This document shows, one piece after another, positions 8,691-17,854 of a stretch of DNA of 64,000 nt (position 1 is its first letter; the number at the start of each line of letters is the position of its first letter). Made by a program: the position numbers and the translations under genes. The DNA lies in assembly GCF_900101435.1 (NCBI RefSeq), contig NZ_FMZH01000002.1, positions 558,001-622,000 of the forward strand, written 5' to 3'. The notes beneath the pieces were generated by a model. The model searched no databases, had not been told where the DNA came from, and saw nothing but the letters and a program-made list of their open reading frames with translations. The DNA comes from Pedobacter soli (lineage in GTDB: Bacteria; Bacteroidota; Bacteroidia; Sphingobacteriales; Sphingobacteriaceae).

Positions 8691-10028
8691 ATGATTAAGG
8701 CAAGCGATTTTGGTCAGAACTTTACCTGGGGTGTGGCTGCGGCTGCGGCACAAATAGAAGGTGCAACAAACCAGTATGGCAAAGGGCCTTCTATATGGGA
8801 TACCTTTGCGGCAAAAAGCGGTAAAATAAAACGAAACCATAAATTAGATCCGGCCTGCGATTTCTATCACCGCTATGTGGAGGATGTTGCACTGGTAAAA
8901 CTGCTTGGCTTTAAGGTGTTCAGGTTCTCAATTGCCTGGTCGAGGATTTTACCACTGGGCAGGGGGGAAATTAATCAGGAAGGCATTCGCTTTTACCATA
9001 ACCTGATTGATGAATGCCTTACTCAGGGCATTATTCCTTATGTTACGCTCTACCATTGGGATTTACCCCAGGCGCTTGAAGATGAAGGCGGCTGGACCAG
9101 CTTTAGCATTAATGCTGCCTTTAATGCTTTTGTGAGCATTTGTGCACTTGAATATGGCGATAAAGTAAAAAACTGGATTGTACTGAACGAACCTTTTGGT
9201 TACACTTCTCTGGGCTATATGCTGGGTGTACATGCGCCTGGTAAAACGGGTCTAAGCAATTTCTTTCCCGCAGTTTTGCATACCGCCTTAGCACAGGCCG
9301 AAGGTGGTAAAATTTTACGTGCTGAGGTAGCCAAAGCCAATATTGGTACAACCTATTCCTGCTCCGAAATACTTCCCTATACCCAGAGTGATAACGATAT
9401 ACTGGCTGCCAAAAGGGTAGATTGTTTAATGAACCGTTTATTTGTTGAGCCTGCCCAGGGCGTGGGCTTTCCAACTGCCGATTGGGATGTGCTCGAGAAA
9501 TTTCAGATGGAATATGGTACCTGGCGACTGCAGGACAGGATGAAGTTTGATTTTGATTTTATCGGCCTGCAAAATTATTTTCCTTTAACCGTAAAATACA
9601 ATGCCTTTATCCCGGTAATACAGGCCTGGGAAGTGAAAGCCAAAGGCCGGAAAAAGCCGCATACCGCTATGGGTTGGGAAATAAATGCCGATAGCTTTTA
9701 CAATATTGTAAAACAGTTTGCCAGCTATCCCAATATTAAAAACATCATGATTACCGAAAATGGTGCGGCCTATCACGATAAGCTAAGTAATGGAAATATT
9801 GTTGATGCTGAGCGCATCGATTATTTTAAACTTTACCTGGCCGCACTGCTAAAGGCTAAAAACGAAGGCATTAACATTACCGGTTATATGGCCTGGACAC
9901 TGATGGATAATTTTGAGTGGGCAGAAGGTTTTAATGCACGCTTTGGTTTGGTTTATACCGATTTTCATACCCAGAAACGAACGATAAAGTACTCTGGCTA
10001 TTGGTGGCAGGAGTTTTTAAAAGTTTAG
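8691..10028 (+). CDS. GH1 family beta-glucosidase
   Basis: 445 aa, the usual length for a single-domain glycoside hydrolase family 1 enzyme. Visible signatures: FTWGVAAAAAQIEGA at the N-terminus, FRFSIAWSRILP, LYHWDLPQALEDEGGW, the acid/base motif VLNEP (Glu ~166), the nucleophile motif ITENGA (Glu ~354), and MAWTLMDNFEWAEGFNARFGL. These residues are those of retaining beta-glucosidases and beta-galactosidases that cleave terminal beta-linked sugars. There is no signal peptide, so it should be cytoplasmic. It stands alone, divergent from the PKD protein gene across a 100-bp spacer. Exact substrate specificity is not readable. Confidence 0.95.
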   Translation: MIKASDFGQNFTWGVAAAAAQIEGATNQYGKGPSIWDTFAAKSGKIKRNHKLDPACDFYHRYVEDVALVKLLGFKVFRFSIAWSRILPLGRGEINQEGIRFYHNLIDECLTQGIIPYVTLYHWDLPQALEDEGGWTSFSINAAFNAFVSICALEYGDKVKNWIVLNEPFGYTSLGYMLGVHAPGKTGLSNFFPAVLHTALAQAEGGKILRAEVAKANIGTTYSCSEILPYTQSDNDILAAKRVDCLMNRLFVEPAQGVGFPTADWDVLEKFQMEYGTWRLQDRMKFDFDFIGLQNYFPLTVKYNAFIPVIQAWEVKAKGRKKPHTAMGWEINADSFYNIVKQFASYPNIKNIMITENGAAYHDKLSNGNIVDAERIDYFKLYLAALLKAKNEGINITGYMAWTLMDNFEWAEGFNARFGLVYTDFHTQKRTIKYSGYWWQEFLKV

Positions 10029-10135
10029 ACTTTTGGGAAGCTATCTAAATATTACAAGTAAGTTTTTGGTAACAAATGCTGGAAATCTTTATCTTAACAG
10101 AGACTTAAAATTTTCGCTAACCATAAAACTCACTC

Positions 10136-10579
10136 ATGAACGACAGAACCATAGTTTACAGTACCTATTACAATCCCATCGAGGCCAATATTATTAAAGC
10201 CAGATTGGAAGACAGTGGTTTTTCATGCTTTCTGGCCGATGAAAATGTTTCTACCATTCAGCCGCTTTATAACCAGGCCATAGGCGGCGTTAAACTGATT
10301 GTTTTTGAGCGTGATGTGGAAGCCATTAATACTTTGCTGGCCGAAGATCACAGCAACATGGTTTACGAATATGCAGATGAAGCTGATGAAACAGAAGAAG
10401 AAGTAAGCGCTGTTGACTGCACCAATTGCGGATCTAAAAACGTAAGCTATGGCATGGCTACCAATAAAAAACACAGTGTATGGGCAACTATATTGGCTTT
10501 TTTAACCCTTACTACACCAATTCAGGCCAATAAATGTTACCACTGTTATGATTGTGGAAATGAGTTTGAAAGAGTGTAA
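10136..10579 (+). CDS. DUF2007 domain protein with C-terminal zinc ribbon
   Basis: 147 aa. The first ~75 residues match DUF2007, a putative signal-transducing domain: IVYSTYYNPIEANIIKARLE, then GVKLIVFERDVEAINTLL. An acidic linker follows, and the last ~50 residues carry CTNCGS and CYHCYDCGNEF, paired CxxC motifs typical of a zinc ribbon, with a hydrophobic run between them. It is probably a small cytoplasmic or membrane-associated protein. No function is established for the family. It is single-gene. Confidence 0.8.
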   Translation: MNDRTIVYSTYYNPIEANIIKARLEDSGFSCFLADENVSTIQPLYNQAIGGVKLIVFERDVEAINTLLAEDHSNMVYEYADEADETEEEVSAVDCTNCGSKNVSYGMATNKKHSVWATILAFLTLTTPIQANKCYHCYDCGNEFERV

Positions 10580-10648
10580 TTCTATTTTTTTACACCGTCA
10601 ATTTAACCGCAGAGCGTGAATGACTGCTTTTTTATGCGCGATGTAATT

Positions 10649-10678
10649 CCCCTCTGCAAGAGGGGTGTCCGTAAGGAC
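10649..10678. repeat. Double-hairpin dispersed repeat
   Basis: CCCCTC-tgcaa-GAGGGG is followed at once by GTCC-gtaa-GGAC. I recognise this two-hairpin sequence as a common interspersed intergenic repeat of Bacteroidota genomes, from memory only. It lies in the spacer between two convergent genes. Confidence 0.6.
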
Positions 10679-10712
10679 GGGGTGTTTAATTTGCTCTACT
10701 TCTTTTACTGAC

Positions 10713-10753
10713 CAAAAACAAAAAATCCCGTTCTGATTTAACAGAACGGGATT
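10713..10753 (-). terminator. Intrinsic terminator of the aconitase gene
   Basis: A perfect 12-bp stem (AATCCCGTTCTG, loop of 6, CAGAACGGGATT) lies 47 bp past the acn stop. On the minus strand it runs into TTTTTGTTTTT, a classic intrinsic terminator. Confidence 0.85.
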
Positions 10754-10765
10754 GATATTTTACAT

Positions 10766-10801
10766 CCAGACTTCGGACTTCCGACTCCAGACTTTCCGAC
10801 T
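10766..10801. repeat. Short 7-bp-period tract overlapping the acn stop codon
   Basis: CCAGACT, TCGGACT, TCCGACT and CCAGACT, then one extra base and TCCGACT, all of the form NNNGACT. The last heptamer reaches into the stop codon of the aconitase gene (minus strand TAG at 10802-10800). It belongs to the same class of tract as those at 2833 and 17329. Confidence 0.7.
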
Positions 10802-13079
10802 AAAGTGCAGCTTTTGCAGCAGCTTCAGCCCTGATGATATTTAACGCACCACCAGCTTTAAACCAGTCTATTTGTTGCGCATTGTAACTGTGGTTAACCG
10901 GGAACTGCTCGGTAGTGCCATCAGCATGGTGCAATACCAATGTTAACGGTTTATCAGGAGCAAACTCCGTTAAGCCTAAAATGTCGATCGTATCGTCTTC
11001 TAAGATTTTATCGTAATCGTCTTTATCGGCAAAGGTTAAGCCCAGCATACCTTGTTTTTTAAGGTTGGTTTCGTGGATACGGGCAAAAGATTTAACCAAT
11101 ACCGCACGTACACCTAAATGACGAGGTTCCATTGCTGCATGCTCGCGTGATGAGCCTTCACCGTAATTTTCATCACCCACTACAATTGAACCTAAACCAG
11201 CGGCTTTATAATCGCGCTGTGTAGCCGGAACAGGTCCGTACTCACCGGTTAATTCGTTTTTAACAGTATCCGTTTTATCGTTAAAATAATTTACTGCACC
11301 GATTAACATGTTGTTAGAAATGTTATCCAGGTGACCACGGAATTTTAACCAAGGACCAGCCATCGAAATGTGGTCGGTAGTACATTTACCTTTAGCTTTT
11401 ATTAATAGTTTTAGGCCTTTAAGGTCGGTACCTTCCCATGGAGCGAACGGATCCAGCAATTGCAAACGGTGCGAAGTGGGCGAAACCAAAACCTGTACTT
11501 TTGAACCATCGGCAGCCGGTGCCTGGAAACCTGCATCTTCTACAGCGAAACCTTTGGTTGGTAGCTCGTAACCGGTAGGAGGGTCTAATTTAACCTGTTC
11601 ACCTTTATCGTTGGTTAAAGTATCGGTTAGTGGGTTAAAACCTAAATTACCCGAAATGGCAATGGCGGCAACCATTTCTGGCGAAGCTACAAAAGCATAA
11701 GTATTCGGATTACCATCTGCACGTTTAGCAAAGTTTCTGTTAAACGAGTGTACAATGGTGTTTTTTTCTGCTTTCTCTGCACCTGTACGGTCCCACATAC
11801 CAATACATGGTCCGCAGGCATTGGTAAAGATCGTCGCATTTAAATCTTCGAAAGTTTTTAAATAACCATCGCGATCTGCAGTGTAACGTACTTGCTCAGA
11901 GCCTGGATTAATACCAAACTCAGCTTTGGTTACCAAACCTTTGGCAATAGCCTGGTTGGCAATAGAAGCTGCTCTCGATAAATCTTCGTAAGAAGAGTTG
12001 GTACAAGAACCAATTAAGCCCCATTCTACTTTTAAAGGCCAGCCATTTTTCTCCGCTTCAGTTTTCATTTGCGAAACCGGAGTAGCTAAATCTGGTGTAA
12101 AAGGACCATTTAAATAAGGTTCTAAAGTATCTAAATCGATCTCAATAACCTGATCGAAGTAATTTTCAGGATCGGCATAAACTTCAGGGTCGCCGGTTAA
12201 ATAAGCTGCAATTTTGTTGGCCTCATCTGCTACTTCGTTTCTGTTTGTGGCGCGCAGATAACGCTCCATACTTTCGTCGTAACCAAAAGTAGAAGTGGTT
12301 GCACCAATTTCGGCCCCCATATTACAAATGGTACCTTTACCGGTACAGCTCATTGATGTAGCACCATCGCCAAAATATTCAACAATTGCTCCGGTACCGC
12401 CCTTTACGGTTAAAATACCCGCAACTTTCAGAATCACATCTTTTGCGGCAGTCCAGCCGTTTAATTTGCCCGTTAGCTTTACCCCAATTAACTTAGGGAA
12501 TTTTAGCTCCCATGGTAAACCAGCCATTACATCGCAGGCATCGGCACCACCAACGCCAATGGCTACCATGCCTAAACCGCCGGCGTTTACCGTGTGCGAG
12601 TCGGTACCAATCATCATCCCTCCGGGGAAAGCATAGTTTTCTAAAACAACCTGGTGGATAATACCTGCTCCTGGTCTCCAGAAACCGATACCATATTTAT
12701 TGGATACAGATGATAAGAAATCAAAAACTTCTGCACTTTCTGTTCTGGCATGAGGTAAATCTATGGCAGCACCTTCTTTAGCCGTGATTAAGTGATCACA
12801 ATGCACGGTTGAAGGAACCGCAACCTGCGGGCGCCCCGCCTGCATAAACTGCAATAAAGCCATTTGGGCTGTAGCATCTTGCATCGCTACGCGGTCTGGT
12901 GCAAAATCTACATAGTCAGCACCACGTTTAAATGCCGTTTTAGGATCTCCATCCCAAAGGTGTGCATACAATATTTTTTCAGATAAGGTTAAAGGTCTGC
13001 CTACAACTTTACGTGCCGCCTCAACGCGGCTACCAAAGTTTGCATACACCTTTTTAATCATGTCTATATCAAAAGCCAT
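10800..13079 (-). CDS. acnA: Aconitate hydratase (mitochondrial-type)
   Basis: 759 aa. It interconverts citrate and isocitrate through cis-aconitate in the TCA cycle, using a [4Fe-4S] cluster. The N-terminal part has [23 protein letters not shown] and [10 protein letters not shown]. Cluster ligands are seen in [13 protein letters not shown] and in [12 protein letters not shown]. The C-terminal swivel domain has [20 protein letters not shown] and [19 protein letters not shown]. The length and motifs match the mitochondrial-type aconitase of Bacteroidota rather than the ~890-aa AcnA of enterics, so the symbol is by function. It lies just downstream of acnB on the same strand, separated by a terminator, and has its own strong terminator. 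Confidence 0.93.
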   Translation of the reverse strand: MAFDIDMIKKVYANFGSRVEAARKVVGRPLTLSEKILYAHLWDGDPKTAFKRGADYVDFAPDRVAMQDATAQMALLQFMQAGRPQVAVPSTVHCDHLITAKEGAAIDLPHARTESAEVFDFLSSVSNKYGIGFWRPGAGIIHQVVLENYAFPGGMMIGTDSHTVNAGGLGMVAIGVGGADACDVMAGLPWELKFPKLIGVKLTGKLNGWTAAKDVILKVAGILTVKGGTGAIVEYFGDGATSMSCTGKGTICNMGAEIGATTSTFGYDESMERYLRATNRNEVADEANKIAAYLTGDPEVYADPENYFDQVIEIDLDTLEPYLNGPFTPDLATPVSQMKTEAEKNGWPLKVEWGLIGSCTNSSYEDLSRAASIANQAIAKGLVTKAEFGINPGSEQVRYTADRDGYLKTFEDLNATIFTNACGPCIGMWDRTGAEKAEKNTIVHSFNRNFAKRADGNPNTYAFVASPEMVAAIAISGNLGFNPLTDTLTNDKGEQVKLDPPTGYELPTKGFAVEDAGFQAPAADGSKVQVLVSPTSHRLQLLDPFAPWEGTDLKGLKLLIKAKGKCTTDHISMAGPWLKFRGHLDNISNNMLIGAVNYFNDKTDTVKNELTGEYGPVPATQRDYKAAGLGSIVVGDENYGEGSSREHAAMEPRHLGVRAVLVKSFARIHETNLKKQGMLGLTFADKDDYDKILEDDTIDILGLTEFAPDKPLTLVLHHADGTTEQFPVNHSYNAQQIDWFKAGGALNIIRAEAAAKAAL

Positions 13080-13202
13080 ACTTTAATTTTTTATAATTAT
13101 TGTCAATAAGGTACTATCTAAATTAAACAATTTTAAACACAGTTATTTTTAAGATTTGTCATAATCTGTTATTTAAAACCATTCTATGCAATACTTTCTG
13201 CA

Positions 13203-13237
13203 AAAGAAAAGGCTACCTGATTGTCTCGGATAGCCTC
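13203..13237 (-). terminator. Terminator after acnB
   Basis: AGGCTA/TAGCCT stem (extended by CC/GG across a bulge), followed on the minus strand by TTTTCTTTT, 37 bp past the acnB stop. It suggests the two aconitase genes are transcribed separately. Confidence 0.75.
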
Positions 13238-13273
13238 TTCTGTTATTTAACAATTAATATGTTTTTTTGTTTC

Positions 13274-16039
13274 CTACTGTTTTGTAGAGATAGGGGTAAA
13301 CTTGGTTAAGTTAATGCCTTCTACCGCTACTTTGTATTCTTCGATGCTTGGAATACGACCTAAGATAGCCGAAAGTACAACTACTGGTGTAGAAGCCAGT
13401 AAAGACTCACCTTTTTTACCATCTCTGTCTTCTACCACACGACCCTGGAATAAACGTGTAGAAGTAGCCATTACGGTATCGCCTTTAGCAGCTTTCTCCT
13501 GGTTACCCATACATAAGTTACAACCCGGACGCTCTAAATACATGATGTTTTCATATTCGGTACGGGCTACGCTTTTAGGAAGTGCATCGCTGAACTCAAA
13601 TCCAGAGTATTTTTGTAAGTATTCCCAGTCGCCTTCTGCTTTCAACTCATCAATAATATTGTAAGTAGGAGCAGCAACTACCAATGGCGCTTTAAATTCT
13701 ACTTTACCGGTTTGGTTCTCTACGTTTTTTAACAGTTGAGAAACGATTTTTAAATCGTCTTTGTGTACCATGCAAGAACCTACGAAACCAAGGTCTACTT
13801 TTTTATCGCCACCGTAGTAAGTTAAATCTCTGATGGTATCGTGAGTATAACGTTTAGATACATCGGCGTTATTTACATCCGGATCGGCAATCATCGGTTC
13901 GTTGATTAAATCCAGGTCAATTACTACTTCGGCATAATATTTAGCATTGTCATCTGGTGTTAAAGCAGGTTTAATACCCGTTTTAATTTCTTCAATACGT
14001 TTGTTTGCTTTGTTAATCAATCCCTGAAGCACCTGGTTATGGTTGTCCATACCTTTGTCGATCATGATTTGAATACGGTTTTTAGCAATTTCCAGCGATT
14101 GGATTAAAGTATCATCCTGAGAAATACAGATAGATGCTTTGGCTTTCATCTCCGCAGTCCAGTCGGTAAAGGTAAAGGCCTGGTCAGCCAGTAAAGTACC
14201 GATGTGTACCTCGATGATACGGCCCTGGAATACGTTTTCGCCATCAAATTGCTGCAACATTTGCAATTGCGTAGCATGAACCACATCACGGAAATCCATG
14301 TGCTCTTTCATGGCACCTTTGAAGGTTACTTTCACCGACTCAGGAATTGGCATAGAAGCCTCGCCAGTGGCCAGTGCTAATGCTACAGTACCAGAATCGG
14401 CACCGAAAGCCACACCTTTTGACATACGGGTATGCGAGTCACCGCCGATGATGATTGCCCATTCATCAATAGTAATGTCGTTCAATACTTTGTGAATAAC
14501 ATCGGTCATTGAATGATAAGTACCTTTAGGGTCGCGAGCAGTAATTACACCGAAATCATTCATAAACTTCATCAGTTTAGGAATATTGGCTTGCGCTTTT
14601 TTATCCCAAACAGATGCAGTGTGGCAACCTGACTGGTAAGCACCATCAACAATCGGAGAAATGACTGTAGCAGCCATGGCCTCTAATTCCTGAGCTGTCA
14701 TTAAACCGGTAGTATCTTGCGAACCTACAATGTTCACCTCTACACGCACATCAGAACCAGCATGTAGTACTTTACCTGGTGTTAAACCTACCGCATTTCT
14801 GTTGAATATTTTTTCTACAGCTGTTAAGCCCTGTCCTTCAACAGAAACTTCTTTAGCCGGAGCAAATACAACCGGAGCTTCGATACCTAAAGTTTTGGCC
14901 GCAAATGTTTGGATTTTTTTACCGAAAACGATAGCGTAAGAACCACCGGCTTTGATAAACTCCATTTTTTGAGGAGTTAATGCTTTCGCGATATCAATTA
15001 GCTCCTGATCTCCGTTATATAATTTTTTGGTTTTGGTATTAATCGTTAGCACAGTTCCGGTTGCTACTGAATATACCTCTTCTAAAACCGGTTCGTCGTT
15101 TTCATTGCGTACCACATTGCCGTTCTCATCAGTTTTCTTTACCCAGTTTTTAAGGTCGATACCAATACCACCGGTTACATCAACTGTTGTTAAGAAAATC
15201 GGCGAAATACCATTGGTACCACCCACAATTGGGGCAATGTTTACAAAGGGAACATACGGACTTGATTGTTTACCTGTCCAAAGAGCCACATTGTTTACAC
15301 CCGACATACGCGAAGAACCTACACCCATGGTGCCTTTTTCGGCTACCAGCATTACACTTTTATCAGGATGTTGTGCCTGAAGGTCTCTGATGGCCTGTTG
15401 TGCTTCTGGCGTAATCATGCATTTACCGTGTAACTCACGATCAGAACGTGAGTGCGCCTGGTTACCCGGAGATAATAAATCGGTAGAAATATCGCCAATA
15501 CCAGCAATAAAGGTTACTACTTTAATTTCTTCGGCAACAGCAGGTAATTCAGTAAAGAATTCGGCTTTTGCGTAACTTTCTAATATTTCTTTGGCAATGG
15601 CATTACCATTGTTGTAAGCCTCTTTTAAACGATCGGTATCTGCATCGTATAAGAAAACCTGTGTTTTAAGCACATCAGCTGCTTTTTTAGCTTTATCGCC
15701 ATTGTCAGCTAAAGCGATGTCCAATAAAACTTTAATAGAAGGACCACCCTTCATGTGCGATAACAGTTCGAAAGCAAAATCAGGTGTAATTTCAGCAACA
15801 ACAGTTTCACCTGCAATAATTTCTTTCAAAAACTGGGCTTTAACACCCGCTGCAGCTGTGGTACCCGGCAGGGTATTGTATATGAAAAAATTAACAGCAT
15901 CTGCCCTGTTAAAATTATTTACATTTTTAATCTGATCGATGATTTCGCTCAATAATTCGGCGCCATCAATAGGTTTAGGGTGAAGATCTTGGCTTTTTCT
16001 CTCTTCAATCTCCTGGATATAATCGTTATAAATACTCAT
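13274..16039 (-). CDS. acnB: Bifunctional aconitate hydratase 2 / 2-methylisocitrate dehydratase
   Basis: 921 aa. AcnB catalyses the citrate-isocitrate step and can dehydrate 2-methylisocitrate in propionate breakdown. The order of domains is the AcnB one: an N-terminal HEAT-like helical domain (~1-160), the swivel domain (GTMGVGSSRMSGVNN, ~240), then the three cluster-binding domains with SGCHTASVWDKK, IIGGDSHTRMSKGVAFGADS, GFVGSCMVHKDDL and RPGCNLCMGNQEKA. Cys in the last two blocks are the Fe-S ligands. It shares little sequence with the neighbouring acnA product, so this is not a tandem duplication. Confidence 0.95.
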   Translation of the reverse strand: MSIYNDYIQEIEERKSQDLHPKPIDGAELLSEIIDQIKNVNNFNRADAVNFFIYNTLPGTTAAAGVKAQFLKEIIAGETVVAEITPDFAFELLSHMKGGPSIKVLLDIALADNGDKAKKAADVLKTQVFLYDADTDRLKEAYNNGNAIAKEILESYAKAEFFTELPAVAEEIKVVTFIAGIGDISTDLLSPGNQAHSRSDRELHGKCMITPEAQQAIRDLQAQHPDKSVMLVAEKGTMGVGSSRMSGVNNVALWTGKQSSPYVPFVNIAPIVGGTNGISPIFLTTVDVTGGIGIDLKNWVKKTDENGNVVRNENDEPVLEEVYSVATGTVLTINTKTKKLYNGDQELIDIAKALTPQKMEFIKAGGSYAIVFGKKIQTFAAKTLGIEAPVVFAPAKEVSVEGQGLTAVEKIFNRNAVGLTPGKVLHAGSDVRVEVNIVGSQDTTGLMTAQELEAMAATVISPIVDGAYQSGCHTASVWDKKAQANIPKLMKFMNDFGVITARDPKGTYHSMTDVIHKVLNDITIDEWAIIIGGDSHTRMSKGVAFGADSGTVALALATGEASMPIPESVKVTFKGAMKEHMDFRDVVHATQLQMLQQFDGENVFQGRIIEVHIGTLLADQAFTFTDWTAEMKAKASICISQDDTLIQSLEIAKNRIQIMIDKGMDNHNQVLQGLINKANKRIEEIKTGIKPALTPDDNAKYYAEVVIDLDLINEPMIADPDVNNADVSKRYTHDTIRDLTYYGGDKKVDLGFVGSCMVHKDDLKIVSQLLKNVENQTGKVEFKAPLVVAAPTYNIIDELKAEGDWEYLQKYSGFEFSDALPKSVARTEYENIMYLERPGCNLCMGNQEKAAKGDTVMATSTRLFQGRVVEDRDGKKGESLLASTPVVVLSAILGRIPSIEEYKVAVEGINLTKFTPISTKQ

Positions 16040-16337
16040 CTTAGATATTTTATTCTTTTTTCGCTAAGTTTTGCGTAATAAAATACACCTTTCCCAAAAG
16101 AATACTATTATTTGTAATTAATTTGTGGTTATCAACCCAAAAAAATGAATTTTTGGATAAAACAAAAATAATAAAAAGCAAGCTTTAAATGGAATTAAAG
16201 CAGGTAATTGCGCAATTTGGAATTGTTCTAAACTACGAAAATTGATGTTAATGGCAAGTCATAAAAAACGATAAACCTTCTGGGAAAATCAATCAAATTT
16301 ATTACCTCATCTTAACTTTTGTAAAGTAGAAGAATGA

Positions 16338-16967
16338 TTAATCTAAACAGGTATTACTATCAACATCATAATAAAAGCCCAGGCTTTTTGCTTTTAAATT
16401 CCCCAGAGTATCAATGTAAACTTTAAATGGTTCAGTTTTTACTGTGCATTTATGAAATTTTACGAGGTACAATTCGTAACCGTTTTTAACTTTTTTGAAA
16501 GAGCTGCCAATGGGGCGGTTATGATCGACATCAAAGCCTTTAATGCTGGCAATAAGTAATGCCTCTTCAATTGAGTTGACAGAAGTCAGAAACCGGATCA
16601 ACTGCTTCTCATTTGTCACTAAATTTACGCTGTCTTTTTCTATATATGCAATGTAATAATAACCGCGCCACATTTGATTTTTGAAACCAGATTTAGGTGT
16701 ATTAAACTTGATGTTCATTAATTTTGAGATATTACCTTTTGAAGTAATGATTTCAGTTTGTGGATTACGCACTCCTCCCATATCTTGGCGAAAGCATGCC
16801 CAGTATTCATATTGCCTTGTTGGTAAAATACCCTTAATCAGATCTTCAGTTTTTAAAAGCTTATCCGGAATGCGTTCAAAACTTTTATCCGGCTTAGTTT
16901 GGCATGATAAAAAATAAATTGAAAAAGAGGACACTAAAACATAAAGCATTAATCGAAATTGTTTCAT
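16338..16967 (-). CDS. Putative lipoprotein, family not recognised
   Basis: Start chosen at the ATG at 16967, giving MKQFRLMLYVLVSSFSIYFLSC: a hydrophobic signal and lipobox (YFLSC), so an exported lipoprotein of 209 aa. An in-frame start 51 bp upstream would put hydrophilic residues before the signal and is less likely. The mature part contains ILPTRQYEYWACFRQDMGG, FNTPKSGFKNQMWRGYYYIAYIEKD and a C-terminal NGYELYLVKFHKCTVKTEPF region with a final Cys pair. I do not recognise the family. It is followed by a spacer and then the deacetylase gene on the same strand; co-transcription is uncertain. Confidence 0.7.
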   Translation of the reverse strand: MKQFRLMLYVLVSSFSIYFLSCQTKPDKSFERIPDKLLKTEDLIKGILPTRQYEYWACFRQDMGGVRNPQTEIITSKGNISKLMNIKFNTPKSGFKNQMWRGYYYIAYIEKDSVNLVTNEKQLIRFLTSVNSIEEALLIASIKGFDVDHNRPIGSSFKKVKNGYELYLVKFHKCTVKTEPFKVYIDTLGNLKAKSLGFYYDVDSNTCLD

Positions 16968-17124
16968 AAATCTTTTTTTATTTGATGCCTGAAGTGGTAG
17001 ATTTCCATAACCGTTCAATTCCGTACAGTTTTGTCCGTTTTTGAACAGCAGAAAATTGATGAGCTGGTTAAAAGCCTGTTATAGCTCATTAGCGTAAGCG
17101 CTGCAACTTCTGGCATAGCAATGG

Positions 17125-17781
17125 CTAAAGCGTAGCGAATGTAAAACCCTTTTCGGTAAAATGGGCTAAAACCTTTGGAAGTGCGTATGCCAAACGATCA
17201 AATGCTTTTAAACTATCGTGAAAAACAATTATAGAACCATTTTCGGTATGTTTAATCACATTTTGGAAGCATTTTTCGGGCGAAAGATTAACGTCGAAAT
17301 CGCCGCTGAGTACGTCCCACATTACGATTTGCAGTTGGGAGTTTTCAGTTTGGAGTTTGGCGTTGGGGTTCAGGTTCCAAACTAACGACTCCAAACTCCG
17401 AACCTGGCTCTTTTTGATTCTCCCGTAAGGTGGACGAAAGAGATTGGTTTGGGTAAGTTGCTGGCATTTTAGCGTGTTTTCGAGATAGGTTTTATTGTCG
17501 GTTTTCCAGCCCTTTAAGTGGTTGAAAGTGTGGTTGCCAATGGCATGTCCGTCGGCTTTTAAGCGTTCAAAAACTTCGGGATGTTTTACAATATTATCGC
17601 CGATGCAAAAAAATGTAGCTTTTGCGTTAAAGACTTTTAAAGTTTTTAATACAAAATCTGTAACATTGGGTATGGGTCCATCGTCAAAGGTCAGATAAAT
17701 AACTTTTTCGGTGCGGGATTTATTCCATAACAATGATGGATAATACCATTTTAGCAGAAGCGGTGATTTGATCAGGTACAT
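17125..17781 (-). CDS. NodB-type polysaccharide deacetylase with an in-frame repeat insertion
   Basis: 218 aa. This family removes N- or O-acetyl groups from polysaccharides such as peptidoglycan or chitin-like polymers with a divalent metal. The five motifs are visible: TFDDGP (~31-36), the metal-binding HTFNH (~84-88), RPPYGR (~116-121), MWDVLSGDFD (~154-163) and IIVFHDS (~184-190). There is no cleavable signal; a short N-terminal hydrophobic stretch may tether it. Between motif 3 and motif 4, residues ~126-151 are Asn/Leu/Gln-rich and are encoded by a 7-bp-period repeat tract (17329-17404) like those in spacers. The usual distance there is about 20 residues shorter. The frame is intact, so the gene may still be functional. 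Confidence 0.88.
   Translation of the reverse strand: MYLIKSPLLLKWYYPSLLWNKSRTEKVIYLTFDDGPIPNVTDFVLKTLKVFNAKATFFCIGDNIVKHPEVFERLKADGHAIGNHTFNHLKGWKTDNKTYLENTLKCQQLTQTNLFRPPYGRIKKSQVRSLESLVWNLNPNAKLQTENSQLQIVMWDVLSGDFDVNLSPEKCFQNVIKHTENGSIIVFHDSLKAFDRLAYALPKVLAHFTEKGFTFATL
17329..17404. repeat. 7-bp-period tract inside the deacetylase coding sequence
   Basis: On the plus strand the sequence divides into heptamers: TTGCAGT, TGGGAGT, (one extra base) TTTCAGT, TTGGAGT, TTGGCGT, TGGGGTT, then a reversed set CCAAACT, AACGACT, CCAAACT, CCGAACC. TTGCAGT and TTTCAGT also occur in the tract at 3009-3092. The two halves are roughly inverted, so a hairpin is possible. Confidence 0.75.
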
Positions 17782-17813
17782 TTAAGCTCAAAGTTAGTAA
17801 ATGCCTGTACAGA

Positions 17814-17845
17814 TTGAAATTATTAAAGTTGTTTATATAGATTTG
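17814..17845 (+). promoter_or_regulatory. Bacteroidota-type promoter before the TolC gene
   Basis: TTG (17814-17816), a 21-bp spacer, then TAGATTTG (17838-17845), matching the TTG / TAnnTTTG promoter of Bacteroidota. Transcription would begin only a few bases before the ATG at 17855, supporting that start and implying a very short leader. Confidence 0.5.
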
Positions 17846-17854
17846 AAACAAATT

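Noticed and set aside
12295..12636. Open frames antisense to the two aconitase genes (also 13302-13664 and 15027-15380)
   Set aside because: Low-complexity Pro/Ser/Thr/Val translations typical of the complement of conserved genes; the opposite strand has full enzyme motifs.
17801..17854. Earlier in-frame start for the TolC protein
   Set aside because: It would lie upstream of the proposed promoter and put 18 residues before a normal signal peptide.
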